5,263 bases of DNA from Methanobacteriota archaeon (GTDB lineage Archaea; Thermoplasmatota; DTKX01; GCA-020343715): NCBI GenBank assembly GCA_030594725.1, contig JAUVEQ010000229.1, positions 1 through 5,263 of the forward strand. The letters are read 5' to 3'. The position numbers and the translations under genes were made by a program. The notes beneath the pieces were generated by a model, which made no database searches, was not told where the DNA came from, and saw nothing but the letters and a program-made list of their open reading frames with translations. Below, piece after piece: positions 1-5,263 of the stretch; the first letter of the stretch is position 1; the number at the start of each line of letters is the position of its first letter.

Positions 1-357
1 GGTGAATGTGTCGAATGTCAACTCGTACAGGGTGTCACCAGCGAAGGCGGTGAAGTGCTCGTTCCTGAAGGTCGTCGGCAACAGGATGGTGATGTTCTGG
101 GGTATGACATGGGTGCTGTTGGATATTATCTGAAGACCCCGGCCACCCTCGACCGCCTTGTCGTCCACGACGAATTTCAATGCATGGCCACCGTCGGAGT
201 ATATGATGATCTCCTCGAGGCGTTGATCACCACTGTAACCGACGGGGGGATACCAGAACTCCGTCGCTGGGTCGTCCAGTCCGAGGGTGTCGTTCGCCTC
301 GATCACCTCATGAACGTTGTCGGCCAGGAAGACGTCCTCCTGGGGGGCCAGGAAGTC
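1..357 (-). other. Extracytoplasmic insertion after TM1 of DppC (open-ended)
   Basis: Residues 79-197 of the visible DppC lie between the first membrane helix and the expected HPFGTDxxGRD segment. They are polar and acidic, with alternating hydrophobic stretches (EEIIIYSDGG, HALKFVVDD, ITILLPTTF) that look like beta strands, and no membrane helix. In the usual OppC topology this loop faces outward, which agrees with three N-x-T sequons. I do not recognise the fold. Its end lies outside the window. Confidence 0.65.
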
Positions 358-591
358 TATGTCGTAGGGTGCTATCCAGGGAGCGAATACAGCCATGAAG
401 ACGAATATGAACATGATGGTGAGACCGGTGAGGCCCGCCTTGCTCTGCTTGTAGAGCTTCCAGCCTCGGCTGAAGCTCCTCCGCCAACGGGAGAGGGACC
501 TCTTCCAGTTGGGTACGGTAAGGAGCTCGGTCTCCTCCAGCGCATCCTTCCCGGCGTCTCCGGGCTCGTCGTCATTCTTCGTTCCGCTCAT
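1..591 (-). CDS. dppC: Peptide-type ABC transporter permease DppC/OppC, N-terminal part (cut by window edge)
   Basis: This is the second membrane subunit of a Dpp/Opp-family importer; with DppB it forms the channel through which substrate passes into the cell. I translated 197 codons on the minus strand with no stop before the window edge. Residues 1-50 form a cytoplasmic tail, acidic at first and then basic. Residues 51-77 (KQSKAGLTGL, then a helix ending APWIAPYD) match the OppC N-terminal domain and first membrane helix. The family normally continues within a few dozen residues to a HPFGTDxxGRD motif. Here at least 120 polar, beta-like residues follow with no such motif, including sequons at N100, N158 and N166, which suggests an extracytoplasmic insertion. 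The ATG overlaps the dppB stop as ATGA. An in-frame TGA (592-594) lies directly before it and the next Met is inside the first helix, so the start is well fixed. Family is confident; substrate is not known. Confidence 0.88.
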   Translation of the reverse strand, partial: MSGTKNDDEPGDAGKDALEETELLTVPNWKRSLSRWRRSFSRGWKLYKQSKAGLTGLTIMFIFVFMAVFAPWIAPYDIDFLAPQEDVFLADNVHEVIEANDTLGLDDPATEFWYPPVGYSGDQRLEEIIIYSDGGHALKFVVDDKAVEGGRGLQIISNSTHVIPQNITILLPTTFRNEHFTAFAGDTLYELTFDTFT

Positions 592-1556
592 TCAGTAACA
601 CGTATCCTCGGGTCCAGGAACCCGTACAGTATATCTGCAAAGAGATTGCCTATCAGAACCATCAGCGCAAGGATGTAAAGTGTGGCCGAAGCTGTAGGGA
701 AATCAAGGGATGTCAGGGAGTCGATGTAGAGCAGACCCACCCCCGGGAAGCTGAAGACCTGTTCGAGTACCACAGCACCTCCCATGGCGAACGCCAATGA
801 GATGACGAACGCGGTCGCCACGGGGAGGGTGGCGTTGCGGGCGGCGTGCTTGAACAGCACGCTCCGTTCGGGGATCCCCTTGGCGACGGCCGTCAGGATA
901 TAGTTCTCACCGATAGTCTCCAGCATGCTCGTCCTCATCAGAAGGATCGTACCCGCCAGGGACAGAAGGACCAGTGTGATCAGGGGCAGGAATGTGTGGT
1001 GTACCACCTCCCACCATCGATAAGGATAGACCTGGGGCCATGCTGTCAAGGGGAACCATCCTAACTGGAATGAGAAGATGAAGAGGAAGATCAGACCTAT
1101 CCAGAACGATGGCATGTTGTAGAACAATAGGGAGGTCAGGACCGCGGTCCCGTCCGCGATGCCTCCCCTCCTCCATCCGATGTAGGCACCGACCAGGATG
1201 CCGACGACGTACGAGATGACAACGGCCATGCCGAATAGGAACAGGGTCCTCGGTATCCTCTCGGCGAGCAGGTCATTCACGTTGACCCCCTGGGTGTAGG
1301 AAATGCCGAAATCGAAGGTCAGCATGTTCTTCATGTAGATGAGGTACCGTTCGAAGGGGGACCTGTCGAAACCGAACAGCTCTATCATGTACTCCTTCTG
1401 GGAAGGTTTGATGAGAGGGTTCTGGGAGAGCAGATCGATGGGGGTCGCAGGCAACATCTCGAAAAGGATGAAGGTGACGGTGAGGATGATCAGGAGAGTT
1501 ATTATCGTCTGGATGATGCGTCCGACGATGTACCTTATCAGGTTCCAGTTCACCAT
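588..1556 (-). CDS. dppB: Peptide-type ABC transporter permease DppB/OppB, complete
   Basis: This is the first membrane subunit of a Dpp/Opp importer (BPD_transp_1 family), 322 residues, a normal length for DppB. Likely membrane helices lie at about 12-34, 103-128, 138-163, 187-207, 246-268 and 291-313. The helix-1 region (RYIVGRIIQTI, then a conserved FxLFxMLPATP turn) and the end (YGFLDPRIR) are typical of the family. The cytoplasmic EAA loop, which docks onto the ATPase, lies at about 220-245 (TAVAKGIPERSVLFKHAARN), with the central Gly and the following N-A-T-L-P. The sequence is intact, with no frameshift. The start is fixed by an in-frame TGA at 1590-1592 with no other ATG, GTG or TTG between it and 1556. 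The stop overlaps the dppC start by four bases. It is separated from the receptor gene by a terminator, so it probably has its own promoter. Peptide, nickel or another small solute could be the substrate; the permease alone does not tell. Confidence 0.95.
   Translation of the reverse strand: MVNWNLIRYIVGRIIQTIITLLIILTVTFILFEMLPATPIDLLSQNPLIKPSQKEYMIELFGFDRSPFERYLIYMKNMLTFDFGISYTQGVNVNDLLAERIPRTLFLFGMAVVISYVVGILVGAYIGWRRGGIADGTAVLTSLLFYNMPSFWIGLIFLFIFSFQLGWFPLTAWPQVYPYRWWEVVHHTFLPLITLVLLSLAGTILLMRTSMLETIGENYILTAVAKGIPERSVLFKHAARNATLPVATAFVISLAFAMGGAVVLEQVFSFPGVGLLYIDSLTSLDFPTASATLYILALMVLIGNLFADILYGFLDPRIRVTE
605..609 (-). promoter_or_regulatory. Weak, distant Shine-Dalgarno-like GAGGA before dppC
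   Basis: On the minus strand GAGGA sits 13 bases before the dppC ATG and inside the end of dppB. The spacing is longer than usual. Together with the ATGA stop/start overlap this suggests that dppC is translated mainly by ribosomes finishing dppB. Confidence 0.3.
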
Positions 1557-1563
1557 CCAAAGG

Positions 1564-1569
1564 TCCCCC
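1564..1569 (-). promoter_or_regulatory. Probable ribosome binding site of dppB (GGGGGA)
   Basis: GGGGGA lies 7 bases before the dppB ATG on the minus strand. It is only a fair match to the archaeal GGAGGTGA consensus, but the spacing is right. A better-looking GGAGGTC at 1620-1626 is about 60 bases upstream of the ATG and has no start codon at a usable distance. Confidence 0.4.
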
Positions 1570-1626
1570 AGTATCCACCATTCGATTGCTCAAGTTCCGT
1601 TTGTGACCTGAGCTTATCGACCTCCG

Positions 1627-1643
1627 GATTTAAGGCACTTTCT
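1627..1643 (-). promoter_or_regulatory. Candidate archaeal promoter (BRE/TATA) for dppBC
   Basis: On the minus strand the sequence AGAAAGTGCCTTAAATC combines a purine-rich BRE-like stretch with a TATA-like box (CTTAAATC, 1634-1627). Transcription starting about 25 bases downstream would begin near 1602-1605 and leave a leader of about 47 bases before dppB. The element lies between the upstream terminator and dppB, where a second promoter would be needed. Short A/T motifs are easily found by chance, so this is tentative. Confidence 0.38.
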
Positions 1644-1666
1644 ATCCAAGACCGGTAGGTACGATG

Positions 1667-1713
1667 AAAAAAGTAAAAAAAAGAAGAGGGGTGGGGGGAC
1701 CGAAGTCCCCCCA
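1667..1713 (-). terminator. Hairpin and U-tract terminator after the receptor gene
   Basis: A perfect 9-bp stem (1692-1700 pairing with 1705-1713) closes a four-base loop. In the minus-strand RNA the top reads GGAC-UUCG-GUCC, the very stable UUCG tetraloop. It is followed, after a short C-rich spacer, by a broken U tract: eight U (1682-1675), then AC, then six U (1672-1667). It begins 31 bases after the receptor stop codon. The U runs fit archaeal termination, for which oligo-U is the main signal; the strong hairpin resembles a bacterial intrinsic terminator. Incomplete termination would give more receptor than permease mRNA. The opposite strand lacks a matching U tract, so it acts in one direction. 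Confidence 0.8.
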
Positions 1714-1743
1714 AGATTCTCATCCGGATCACTGCAGACCAGC

Positions 1744-4700
1744 CTATGTCTCATCCAGCTGCTCCTCAGGCTCCGCTACGGGTTCCGGTTCGGGCTCCGG
1801 CTCCGGTTCCGGTTCTGGTTCCGGTTCGGGGGCTGGTGCCTCTCCGCCACCACGGGACATCATCACTACCACCAGGATGAGGACGATGACGATGACCGCG
1901 ATGACTATGTAGAGCCACGTGTAGTCAGTGTCCTCCTCCTCCGGCGGATCGACGACCTGCTCGTAGACCTCGAAGTCGGTCTCATCCTCAGCGAACAGGC
2001 CTTGGTCATCAGTGGCGTTGACGTCCACGTCGTAGATCCCGAGGGTCAGGTTGATGAAGTCATAGGTGTAGGTGTTACCTACGCCGGCAACCATCACCAT
2101 CCAATCACCCTCGTTCAACCTTACCCTGACCGAGGCCACGCCGTGATCGTCGGTGACATCACACGAAATGGTCATGTCGGTCGCGACGGTCCTGGTGCCC
2201 GAGGCCGGAGCCAGGTTGTGGATCTCCGGTGGGTCGTTCTCCACAGGGGGTTCGGTGGTCTTGAAGGAGACCGTGTCGGTGTCGGAAATGTCATGGATGT
2301 TGTACCCTACGACCACGATGGTGTGGTCACCCACGGTAAGGTTTTCGTAGGTGTACGACCAGGTCTCGCCGTCGATGGTGGCAAGCATTAGATTGCCCTC
2401 ATCGAGCTTGACCGTCACTTCCTTCATCCCCTGCACGTCGGTGATGGTCCCGGTGACCAGCATAACGGTGGCTGAGCTCTCTAAACCATCCTCGGGGGCG
2501 GTTATCGCGATCTCCGGCGGATAGAGGATTACGGGCGTGAAGGCAACGACTGCGTGAGCAGCACTTGCCGCACCGAAACCGATCTCCGCCACCGACGAAG
2601 CCACGGCACCGACGGCGAATTCCTCTTCCGGAAGGATCTCGGGCAGGGTGTAGGTGATCACACCCACACCACTGGCGTCAGTTACGACGCTCAAAGCCGA
2701 AAGGGAGCCTCCCTGGTGCGTGAATTCGACCAAGAAGTCTGCTTTTGGATCACCGAACTCATCGATCACCGTGATGGTGATCTCCGATTCCGCTCCAGTA
2801 TCACCCTCCTCTTGGATGATCGGGGATGCTTCCACCGATATATAGAGCTGGATGGGCACGTTGAAGATCTCCACCGATGTGAAGACACTCCATCCGTAGT
2901 CGGGCGCCGCCTGCATGTACATCGGTTGCTTGACCGGGTTGGAAAGCGGATTGCCACTCGAGTCCTCGGAAAGACCCGTCACGGATGCTGAGGTCCTGCC
3001 GGTGACATCAGTGACCGCTCCCGACTCGATGTCGAAGAAGGGAACGCCGCCATAGACCTGTACCCAGGCATCGATGTTGATGTCGGATATCGGGTCACCG
3101 TTCTGGTCGTAGGCCCAAAGGGCCACGCTGGTAACGTTACCTGGGGCGAAGGAGCGGACCACGCCGGTGCTGAAATCGGCCGCCACCGAAGCGATGGTGT
3201 CCGTCTTCTGCATGACGAACTCGGTCTTCCAGGCCGTATCACCGTTTATCTGCCACCAGAAGTTGGCATAGTCGGGGGTCGAGAAGAACCCGGCCTTACC
3301 GTTTGGCACGATGATCAGCTGCGGAACGTTGTCCGAGAGCACCACAGTATCCCTCTCGACCTGCACTTGCCAGTGGCCACCCGCGATCTGCACAGATTCC
3401 ATATCCAACAATTCCTGGACAGGACCACCGTACCAATCGTCGAAGACGAACTCCCACGAGTCGTACAGGTTGTTGGGAATATCGGCGAGCTCCTGGTCGG
3501 TCATAAGGTCGGACAAGAAGTACCCGCCAGCGGCCATGGCTCCACCATCGACATCCGTGAAGATGTTGATGCCGGAGTAGTCCCACAGGCTGCTCCACAG
3601 ATAATCCGGGGCGTCCACCATTGTGGTGGTGCTGCCATCGGAGGGCTGGCCGATGATGAACGAGACGGGAACGTCCGCGTCCATGTCGTCAAGGTCCTTG
3701 ACATACACGTCCCAGGTCAGGGTTCCGCCCGAGTCGGGTGCGAGCATCGGGAGCTCCGTGATGGAGAAGTATCCACCGTAGAGGTCCTTGGCCGTTGCGC
3801 CCTTGAAGAGCAGACTCGCGCCGGCGCCGACGGACAGGGTTCTTTCCTCGTTGGTGAAGAACACCTGGGTCGCGTTGGTATCGGCGGTCTCGTCCCAATT
3901 GACCATGAACGTTGCCTCACCGGTCGCGCTGGTCACCATAGTCTCGGTAGCGGACTCGATGCCATCCATGTTGGAGTAAGACGCGGTGATGGTCTCACCG
4001 GACATGGACACACCCAGCTCGTTGAACACGAACACGGAGATGTTGGTGGTATCGTTCGTGGCGTTGCATGCCACTTTCGAGACATCCGTGATCTTGATGA
4101 ACTGCCACGCGCTGGCAACCTCGTTGTAGAGGACCAGGAACTGGGTCACCGTGTTGATGTTGGCTACTGTGTAATCACCAGCGATCGCTGCGGACAGGGA
4201 CAGGCGGACCTGGATGTGCTTGTTCACCGGGAAAGAGGCCGGTGCGGTGTAGACGATCTTGCCGTAGCCATCCGCGTCGGTCGTGACAGTGTCAGTGTCC
4301 ACGCTTCCGTAGCCCATCAGGCCCACATCCAGCTCGATGTCGTGACCCTCTATCCCGGCACCAGCCGAGTCTAGGAGCCACATGTCCACATCGGTGCTGT
4401 CTCCAGGTCCGAGGAACAGGTCTGCGGGTTCCACGTACAGGAACGCGATCGGCGGGGTGCCGGCGACGACACTCACGACCCGACTCAGTTCGGCCGTGGT
4501 CCCGTCGGAGTCCACATCCACATCGATCGTGACGTACGAGTGCTTGGTTCCCTCAGCCATGAAGGTGAAGACACCGTCAGCATCTGTCACTCCCGCCTCG
4601 GGGGTGAAGACGACACCGCTCGGAGAGGTCACGGCCACGCTGGCACCTGCGAGCGGTTTACCCCCGCCGTCGAAGACCACGACCGTGGCCGGGGTCTCCA

Positions 4701-5263
4701 TGCCTAGGGGCAGTTTCTCCGGGACGTTGAGGATCGCGTTCACGTCCCCGACTGGAGGTGTTACCACCTCGGAGGACAGAGCTCCCAGTGTATACACGTT
4801 GAGCAGTTCACCGAAGTACGGTATCCAGCCGTCCCACTTGACGTTGATCGCGTAGTTGTTCACGCGATAGTAGAGCACGTTACATGGTATCGCGTCGGAT
4901 ATGATGCCCTGTGCCCACTTGGTGTAGAAGATCTGCTCGTCGCGATCGAAGGACTCCTTGGCCAGCTGACCCAGTTCGTGGACCTTGATCGCCATGGCCT
5001 GGGACGCCGGATCGGCCCTAGTGCTGATGCCGTAGAGGTCCATGTACCAAGGGTTCTCGTACTCGTGGTCGACAGGCCACCAGGCGAAGTAGTTCTGGGA
5101 AGCCATCGGGCCGAGGATATCGAACACGTTGCCCACTGGATCGGAGGACAGAGACCAACCGATGATGAGCATGTCGTAATCGAACGCGTTCATCTTGGCC
5201 ACCAGGGTGTCGAAGTCGACAGGCTTGGCGACGATGTCCATACCCAGGGAGCGCAGGTTCTTG
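1744..5263 (-). CDS. Giant membrane-anchored ABC substrate-binding protein with Ig-like repeats (N-terminus cut by window edge)
   Basis: This is the receptor of a Dpp/Opp-type importer. 1172 residues are visible, the first full codon being at 5262; residue numbers here count from that codon. The open frame continues past the right edge, so the ATG at 5241 is internal. Residues 1-160 match the C-terminal end of the SBP_bac_5 fold (YDMLIIGWSLSSDP near 29-41; ISDAIPCNVLYYRV near 121-134; VKWDGWIP near 141-148). Residues 175-908 hold about six Big_1/invasin-like Ig domains, and 915-1101 two Big_7-like Ig domains starting with PPEI. A single membrane helix lies at 1115-1135, followed by Arg and a (PE)8P acidic tail. 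Eight N-x-S/T sequons lie in the ectodomain and only three cysteines are visible. A C-terminal anchor is known in archaeal oligopeptide-binding proteins; a stalk of about 900 residues is far beyond the usual length. The stop is TAG. Substrate unknown; dppA-like in role. Confidence 0.92.
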   Translation of the reverse strand, partial: KNLRSLGMDIVAKPVDFDTLVAKMNAFDYDMLIIGWSLSSDPVGNVFDILGPMASQNYFAWWPVDHEYENPWYMDLYGISTRADPASQAMAIKVHELGQLAKESFDRDEQIFYTKWAQGIISDAIPCNVLYYRVNNYAINVKWDGWIPYFGELLNVYTLGALSSEVVTPPVGDVNAILNVPEKLPLGMETPATVVVFDGGGKPLAGASVAVTSPSGVVFTPEAGVTDADGVFTFMAEGTKHSYVTIDVDVDSDGTTAELSRVVSVVAGTPPIAFLYVEPADLFLGPGDSTDVDMWLLDSAGAGIEGHDIELDVGLMGYGSVDTDTVTTDADGYGKIVYTAPASFPVNKHIQVRLSLSAAIAGDYTVANINTVTQFLVLYNEVASAWQFIKITDVSKVACNATNDTTNISVFVFNELGVSMSGETITASYSNMDGIESATETMVTSATGEATFMVNWDETADTNATQVFFTNEERTLSVGAGASLLFKGATAKDLYGGYFSITELPMLAPDSGGTLTWDVYVKDLDDMDADVPVSFIIGQPSDGSTTTMVDAPDYLWSSLWDYSGINIFTDVDGGAMAAGGYFLSDLMTDQELADIPNNLYDSWEFVFDDWYGGPVQELLDMESVQIAGGHWQVQVERDTVVLSDNVPQLIIVPNGKAGFFSTPDYANFWWQINGDTAWKTEFVMQKTDTIASVAADFSTGVVRSFAPGNVTSVALWAYDQNGDPISDINIDAWVQVYGGVPFFDIESGAVTDVTGRTSASVTGLSEDSSGNPLSNPVKQPMYMQAAPDYGWSVFTSVEIFNVPIQLYISVEASPIIQEEGDTGAESEITITVIDEFGDPKADFLVEFTHQGGSLSALSVVTDASGVGVITYTLPEILPEEEFAVGAVASSVAEIGFGAASAAHAVVAFTPVILYPPEIAITAPEDGLESSATVMLVTGTITDVQGMKEVTVKLDEGNLMLATIDGETWSYTYENLTVGDHTIVVVGYNIHDISDTDTVSFKTTEPPVENDPPEIHNLAPASGTRTVATDMTISCDVTDDHGVASVRVRLNEGDWMVMVAGVGNTYTYDFINLTLGIYDVDVNATDDQGLFAEDETDFEVYEQVVDPPEEEDTDYTWLYIVIAVIVIVLILVVVMMSRGGGEAPAPEPEPEPEPEPEPEPEPVAEPEEQLDET
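1780..1830 (-). repeat. (Pro-Glu)8-Pro repeat in the receptor tail, six-base unit
   Basis: About eight and a half copies of a six-base unit (plus-strand GGTTCC and variants GGTTCG, GGCTCC, GGTTCT) encode alternating Pro and Glu, visible residues 1145-1161. The copies differ at third codon positions, so the repeat is kept at the protein level and is not a freshly expanded tract. It should form a stiff, acidic, extended tail on the cytoplasmic side. Its length could vary between strains by slippage. Confidence 0.9.
1858..1920 (-). other. C-terminal membrane anchor of the receptor
   Basis: Visible residues 1115-1135 are an unbroken run of Leu, Ile, Val, Ala and Met, preceded by an acidic stretch (DPPEEEDTDYTW) and followed by S-R-G-G-G. 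Acidic residues outside and Arg inside fit an anchor with the Ig stalk outside the cell and a short tail in the cytoplasm. Confidence 0.9.
1960..2520 (-). other. Two tandem Ig domains of a second type (Big_7-like)
   Basis: Visible residues 915-1002 and 1011-1101 are clear paralogues. Each begins PPEI, has a D-V/D-H-G turn followed by a strand of the form (V)xVxLxEG, then T/Y-Y-x-N-L-T and a V/D-rich final strand. The pattern resembles the bacterial Ig family seen in many secreted proteins. Each copy keeps an N-L-T sequon at the same place. They form the membrane-proximal part of the stalk. Confidence 0.7.
2539..4740 (-). other. Array of about six invasin-like (Big_1-type) Ig domains in the receptor
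   Basis: Six copies of a T-(D/S)-x-x-G turn mark the repeat. They begin at visible residues 226, 328, 444, 569, 751 and 861 (codons at 4587, 4281, 3933, 3558, 3012 and 2682). Most are preceded by a D-x-x-G-x-P-like turn, as in DGGGKPLAGASV, DQNGDPISDINI and DEFGDPKADFLV. That pair of turns is the usual sign of Big_1/invasin-type Ig domains. The spacings are 102, 116, 125, 182 and 110 residues; the 182 gap contains an insertion. The repeats are diverged, with no obvious DNA-level repetition, so they are old duplications. The exact domain borders are estimates. Confidence 0.7.
3322..3516 (-). other. Aromatic-rich insertion within the Ig array
   Basis: Visible residues 583-647 interrupt the regular Ig spacing. 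They are acidic and rich in aromatic residues (NNLYDSWEFVF, DDWYGGPVQELL, GGHWQVQVER) and lack the D-x-x-G and T-D-x-x-G turns of the surrounding repeats. I do not recognise a family. It could be an elaborated loop of the fourth Ig domain or a small separate domain. Confidence 0.45.
4783..5262 (-). other. C-terminal end of the SBP_bac_5 ligand-binding fold
   Basis: Residues 1-160 of the visible receptor follow the pattern that ends family-5 solute-binding proteins: a strand and turn YDMLIIGW, a helix around the batch of residues after ELGQLAKESFDRDEQ, the segment II-S-D-A-I-P followed by LYYRV, and a final GWIP. The ligand pocket and signal peptide are encoded to the right of the window, so ligand specificity cannot be judged. 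Confidence 0.85.

Noticed and set aside
55..678. A complete 207-codon open frame on the plus strand, opposite dppC and the end of dppB.
   Set aside because: Its product resembles no family, while the minus strand in the same place encodes a clear OppC N-terminus and DppB C-terminus. It only looks complete because dppC is cut by the window edge.
1588..1613. A short inverted repeat GCTCA...TGAGC in the dppB leader as an operator or attenuator.
   Set aside because: Only five base pairs with a 16-base loop; likely by chance.
1550..1732. A 60-codon minus-strand frame in the gap between receptor and dppB.
   Set aside because: It runs through the terminator hairpin and U tract, has no good ribosome site and no recognisable product.
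1729..1746. The receptor ends in TAG, with a second in-frame stop TGA four codons later, so TAG might be read as pyrrolysine.
   Set aside because: Read-through would add only five residues after a natural-looking acidic C-terminus, and there is no pyrrolysine gene in the window. TAG as a plain stop is the simpler reading.
1664..1912. A plus-strand frame with a Ser-Gly repeat.
   Set aside because: It is the complement of the Pro-Glu repeat and begins inside the terminator; it has no other support.
3367..4374. A 335-codon open frame on the plus strand opposite the receptor gene.
   Set aside because: Its His/Arg/Gly/Asp-rich product is typical of the complement of GC-rich coding sequence, and the minus strand is one continuous domain-bearing gene here. 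The same holds for 4382-4855, 2554-2991 and 2002-2391.
5239..5241. The ATG at 5241 as the start of the receptor gene.
   Set aside because: The frame stays open to the window edge, and the encoded residues before it (KNLRSLG) continue the solute-binding fold. A protein starting here would lack the signal peptide and most of the ligand-binding domain.

Overview
The window holds three genes, all on the minus strand, from a peptide/nickel-type (Dpp/Opp family) ABC importer. In transcription order (right to left) they are the 3' part of a very large membrane-anchored substrate-binding protein (5263 to 1744), a complete first permease subunit, DppB (1556 to 588), and the 5' part of the second permease subunit, DppC (591 running off at 1). 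The outer genes are cut by the window edges. The ATPase genes (dppD/dppF) usual for such loci are not in view and would be expected beyond position 1.

The organism is most likely an archaeon, possibly a euryarchaeote of the Thermoplasmatota type; this is inference. The DNA is GC-rich, yet the coding uses AGG for arginine and ATA for isoleucine freely (in the visible dppC part, 7 ATA against 6 ATC), a habit seen in many archaea. The receptor has a C-terminal membrane anchor rather than an N-terminal lipid one as the visible attachment, a layout known for archaeal oligopeptide-binding proteins. It carries an acidic, Ig-repeat ectodomain with several N-glycosylation sequons, and a plausible archaeal TATA/BRE element precedes dppB.

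Region by region: 4783-5263 encodes the end of the solute-binding fold. 2539-4740 encodes about six invasin-like (Big_1-type) Ig domains marked by a recurrent T-D-x-x-G motif, one of them carrying an aromatic-rich insertion. 1960-2520 encodes two tandem Ig domains of a different (Big_7-like) type. 1858-1920 is the membrane anchor and 1780-1830 a (Pro-Glu)8-Pro cytoplasmic tail. The 187-bp gap 1557-1743 holds a strong hairpin-plus-U-tract terminator followed by a candidate promoter, so the receptor can be transcribed separately from, and in excess of, the permease. dppB and dppC overlap by ATGA and are probably translationally coupled. dppC has an unusual long extracytoplasmic insertion after its first membrane helix.

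Together the genes describe a peptide-type importer in which both the receptor and one permease subunit have gained large outside domains. The pairing of these two additions is the most interesting feature of the window. No RNA gene, mobile element, CRISPR array or attachment site was seen.
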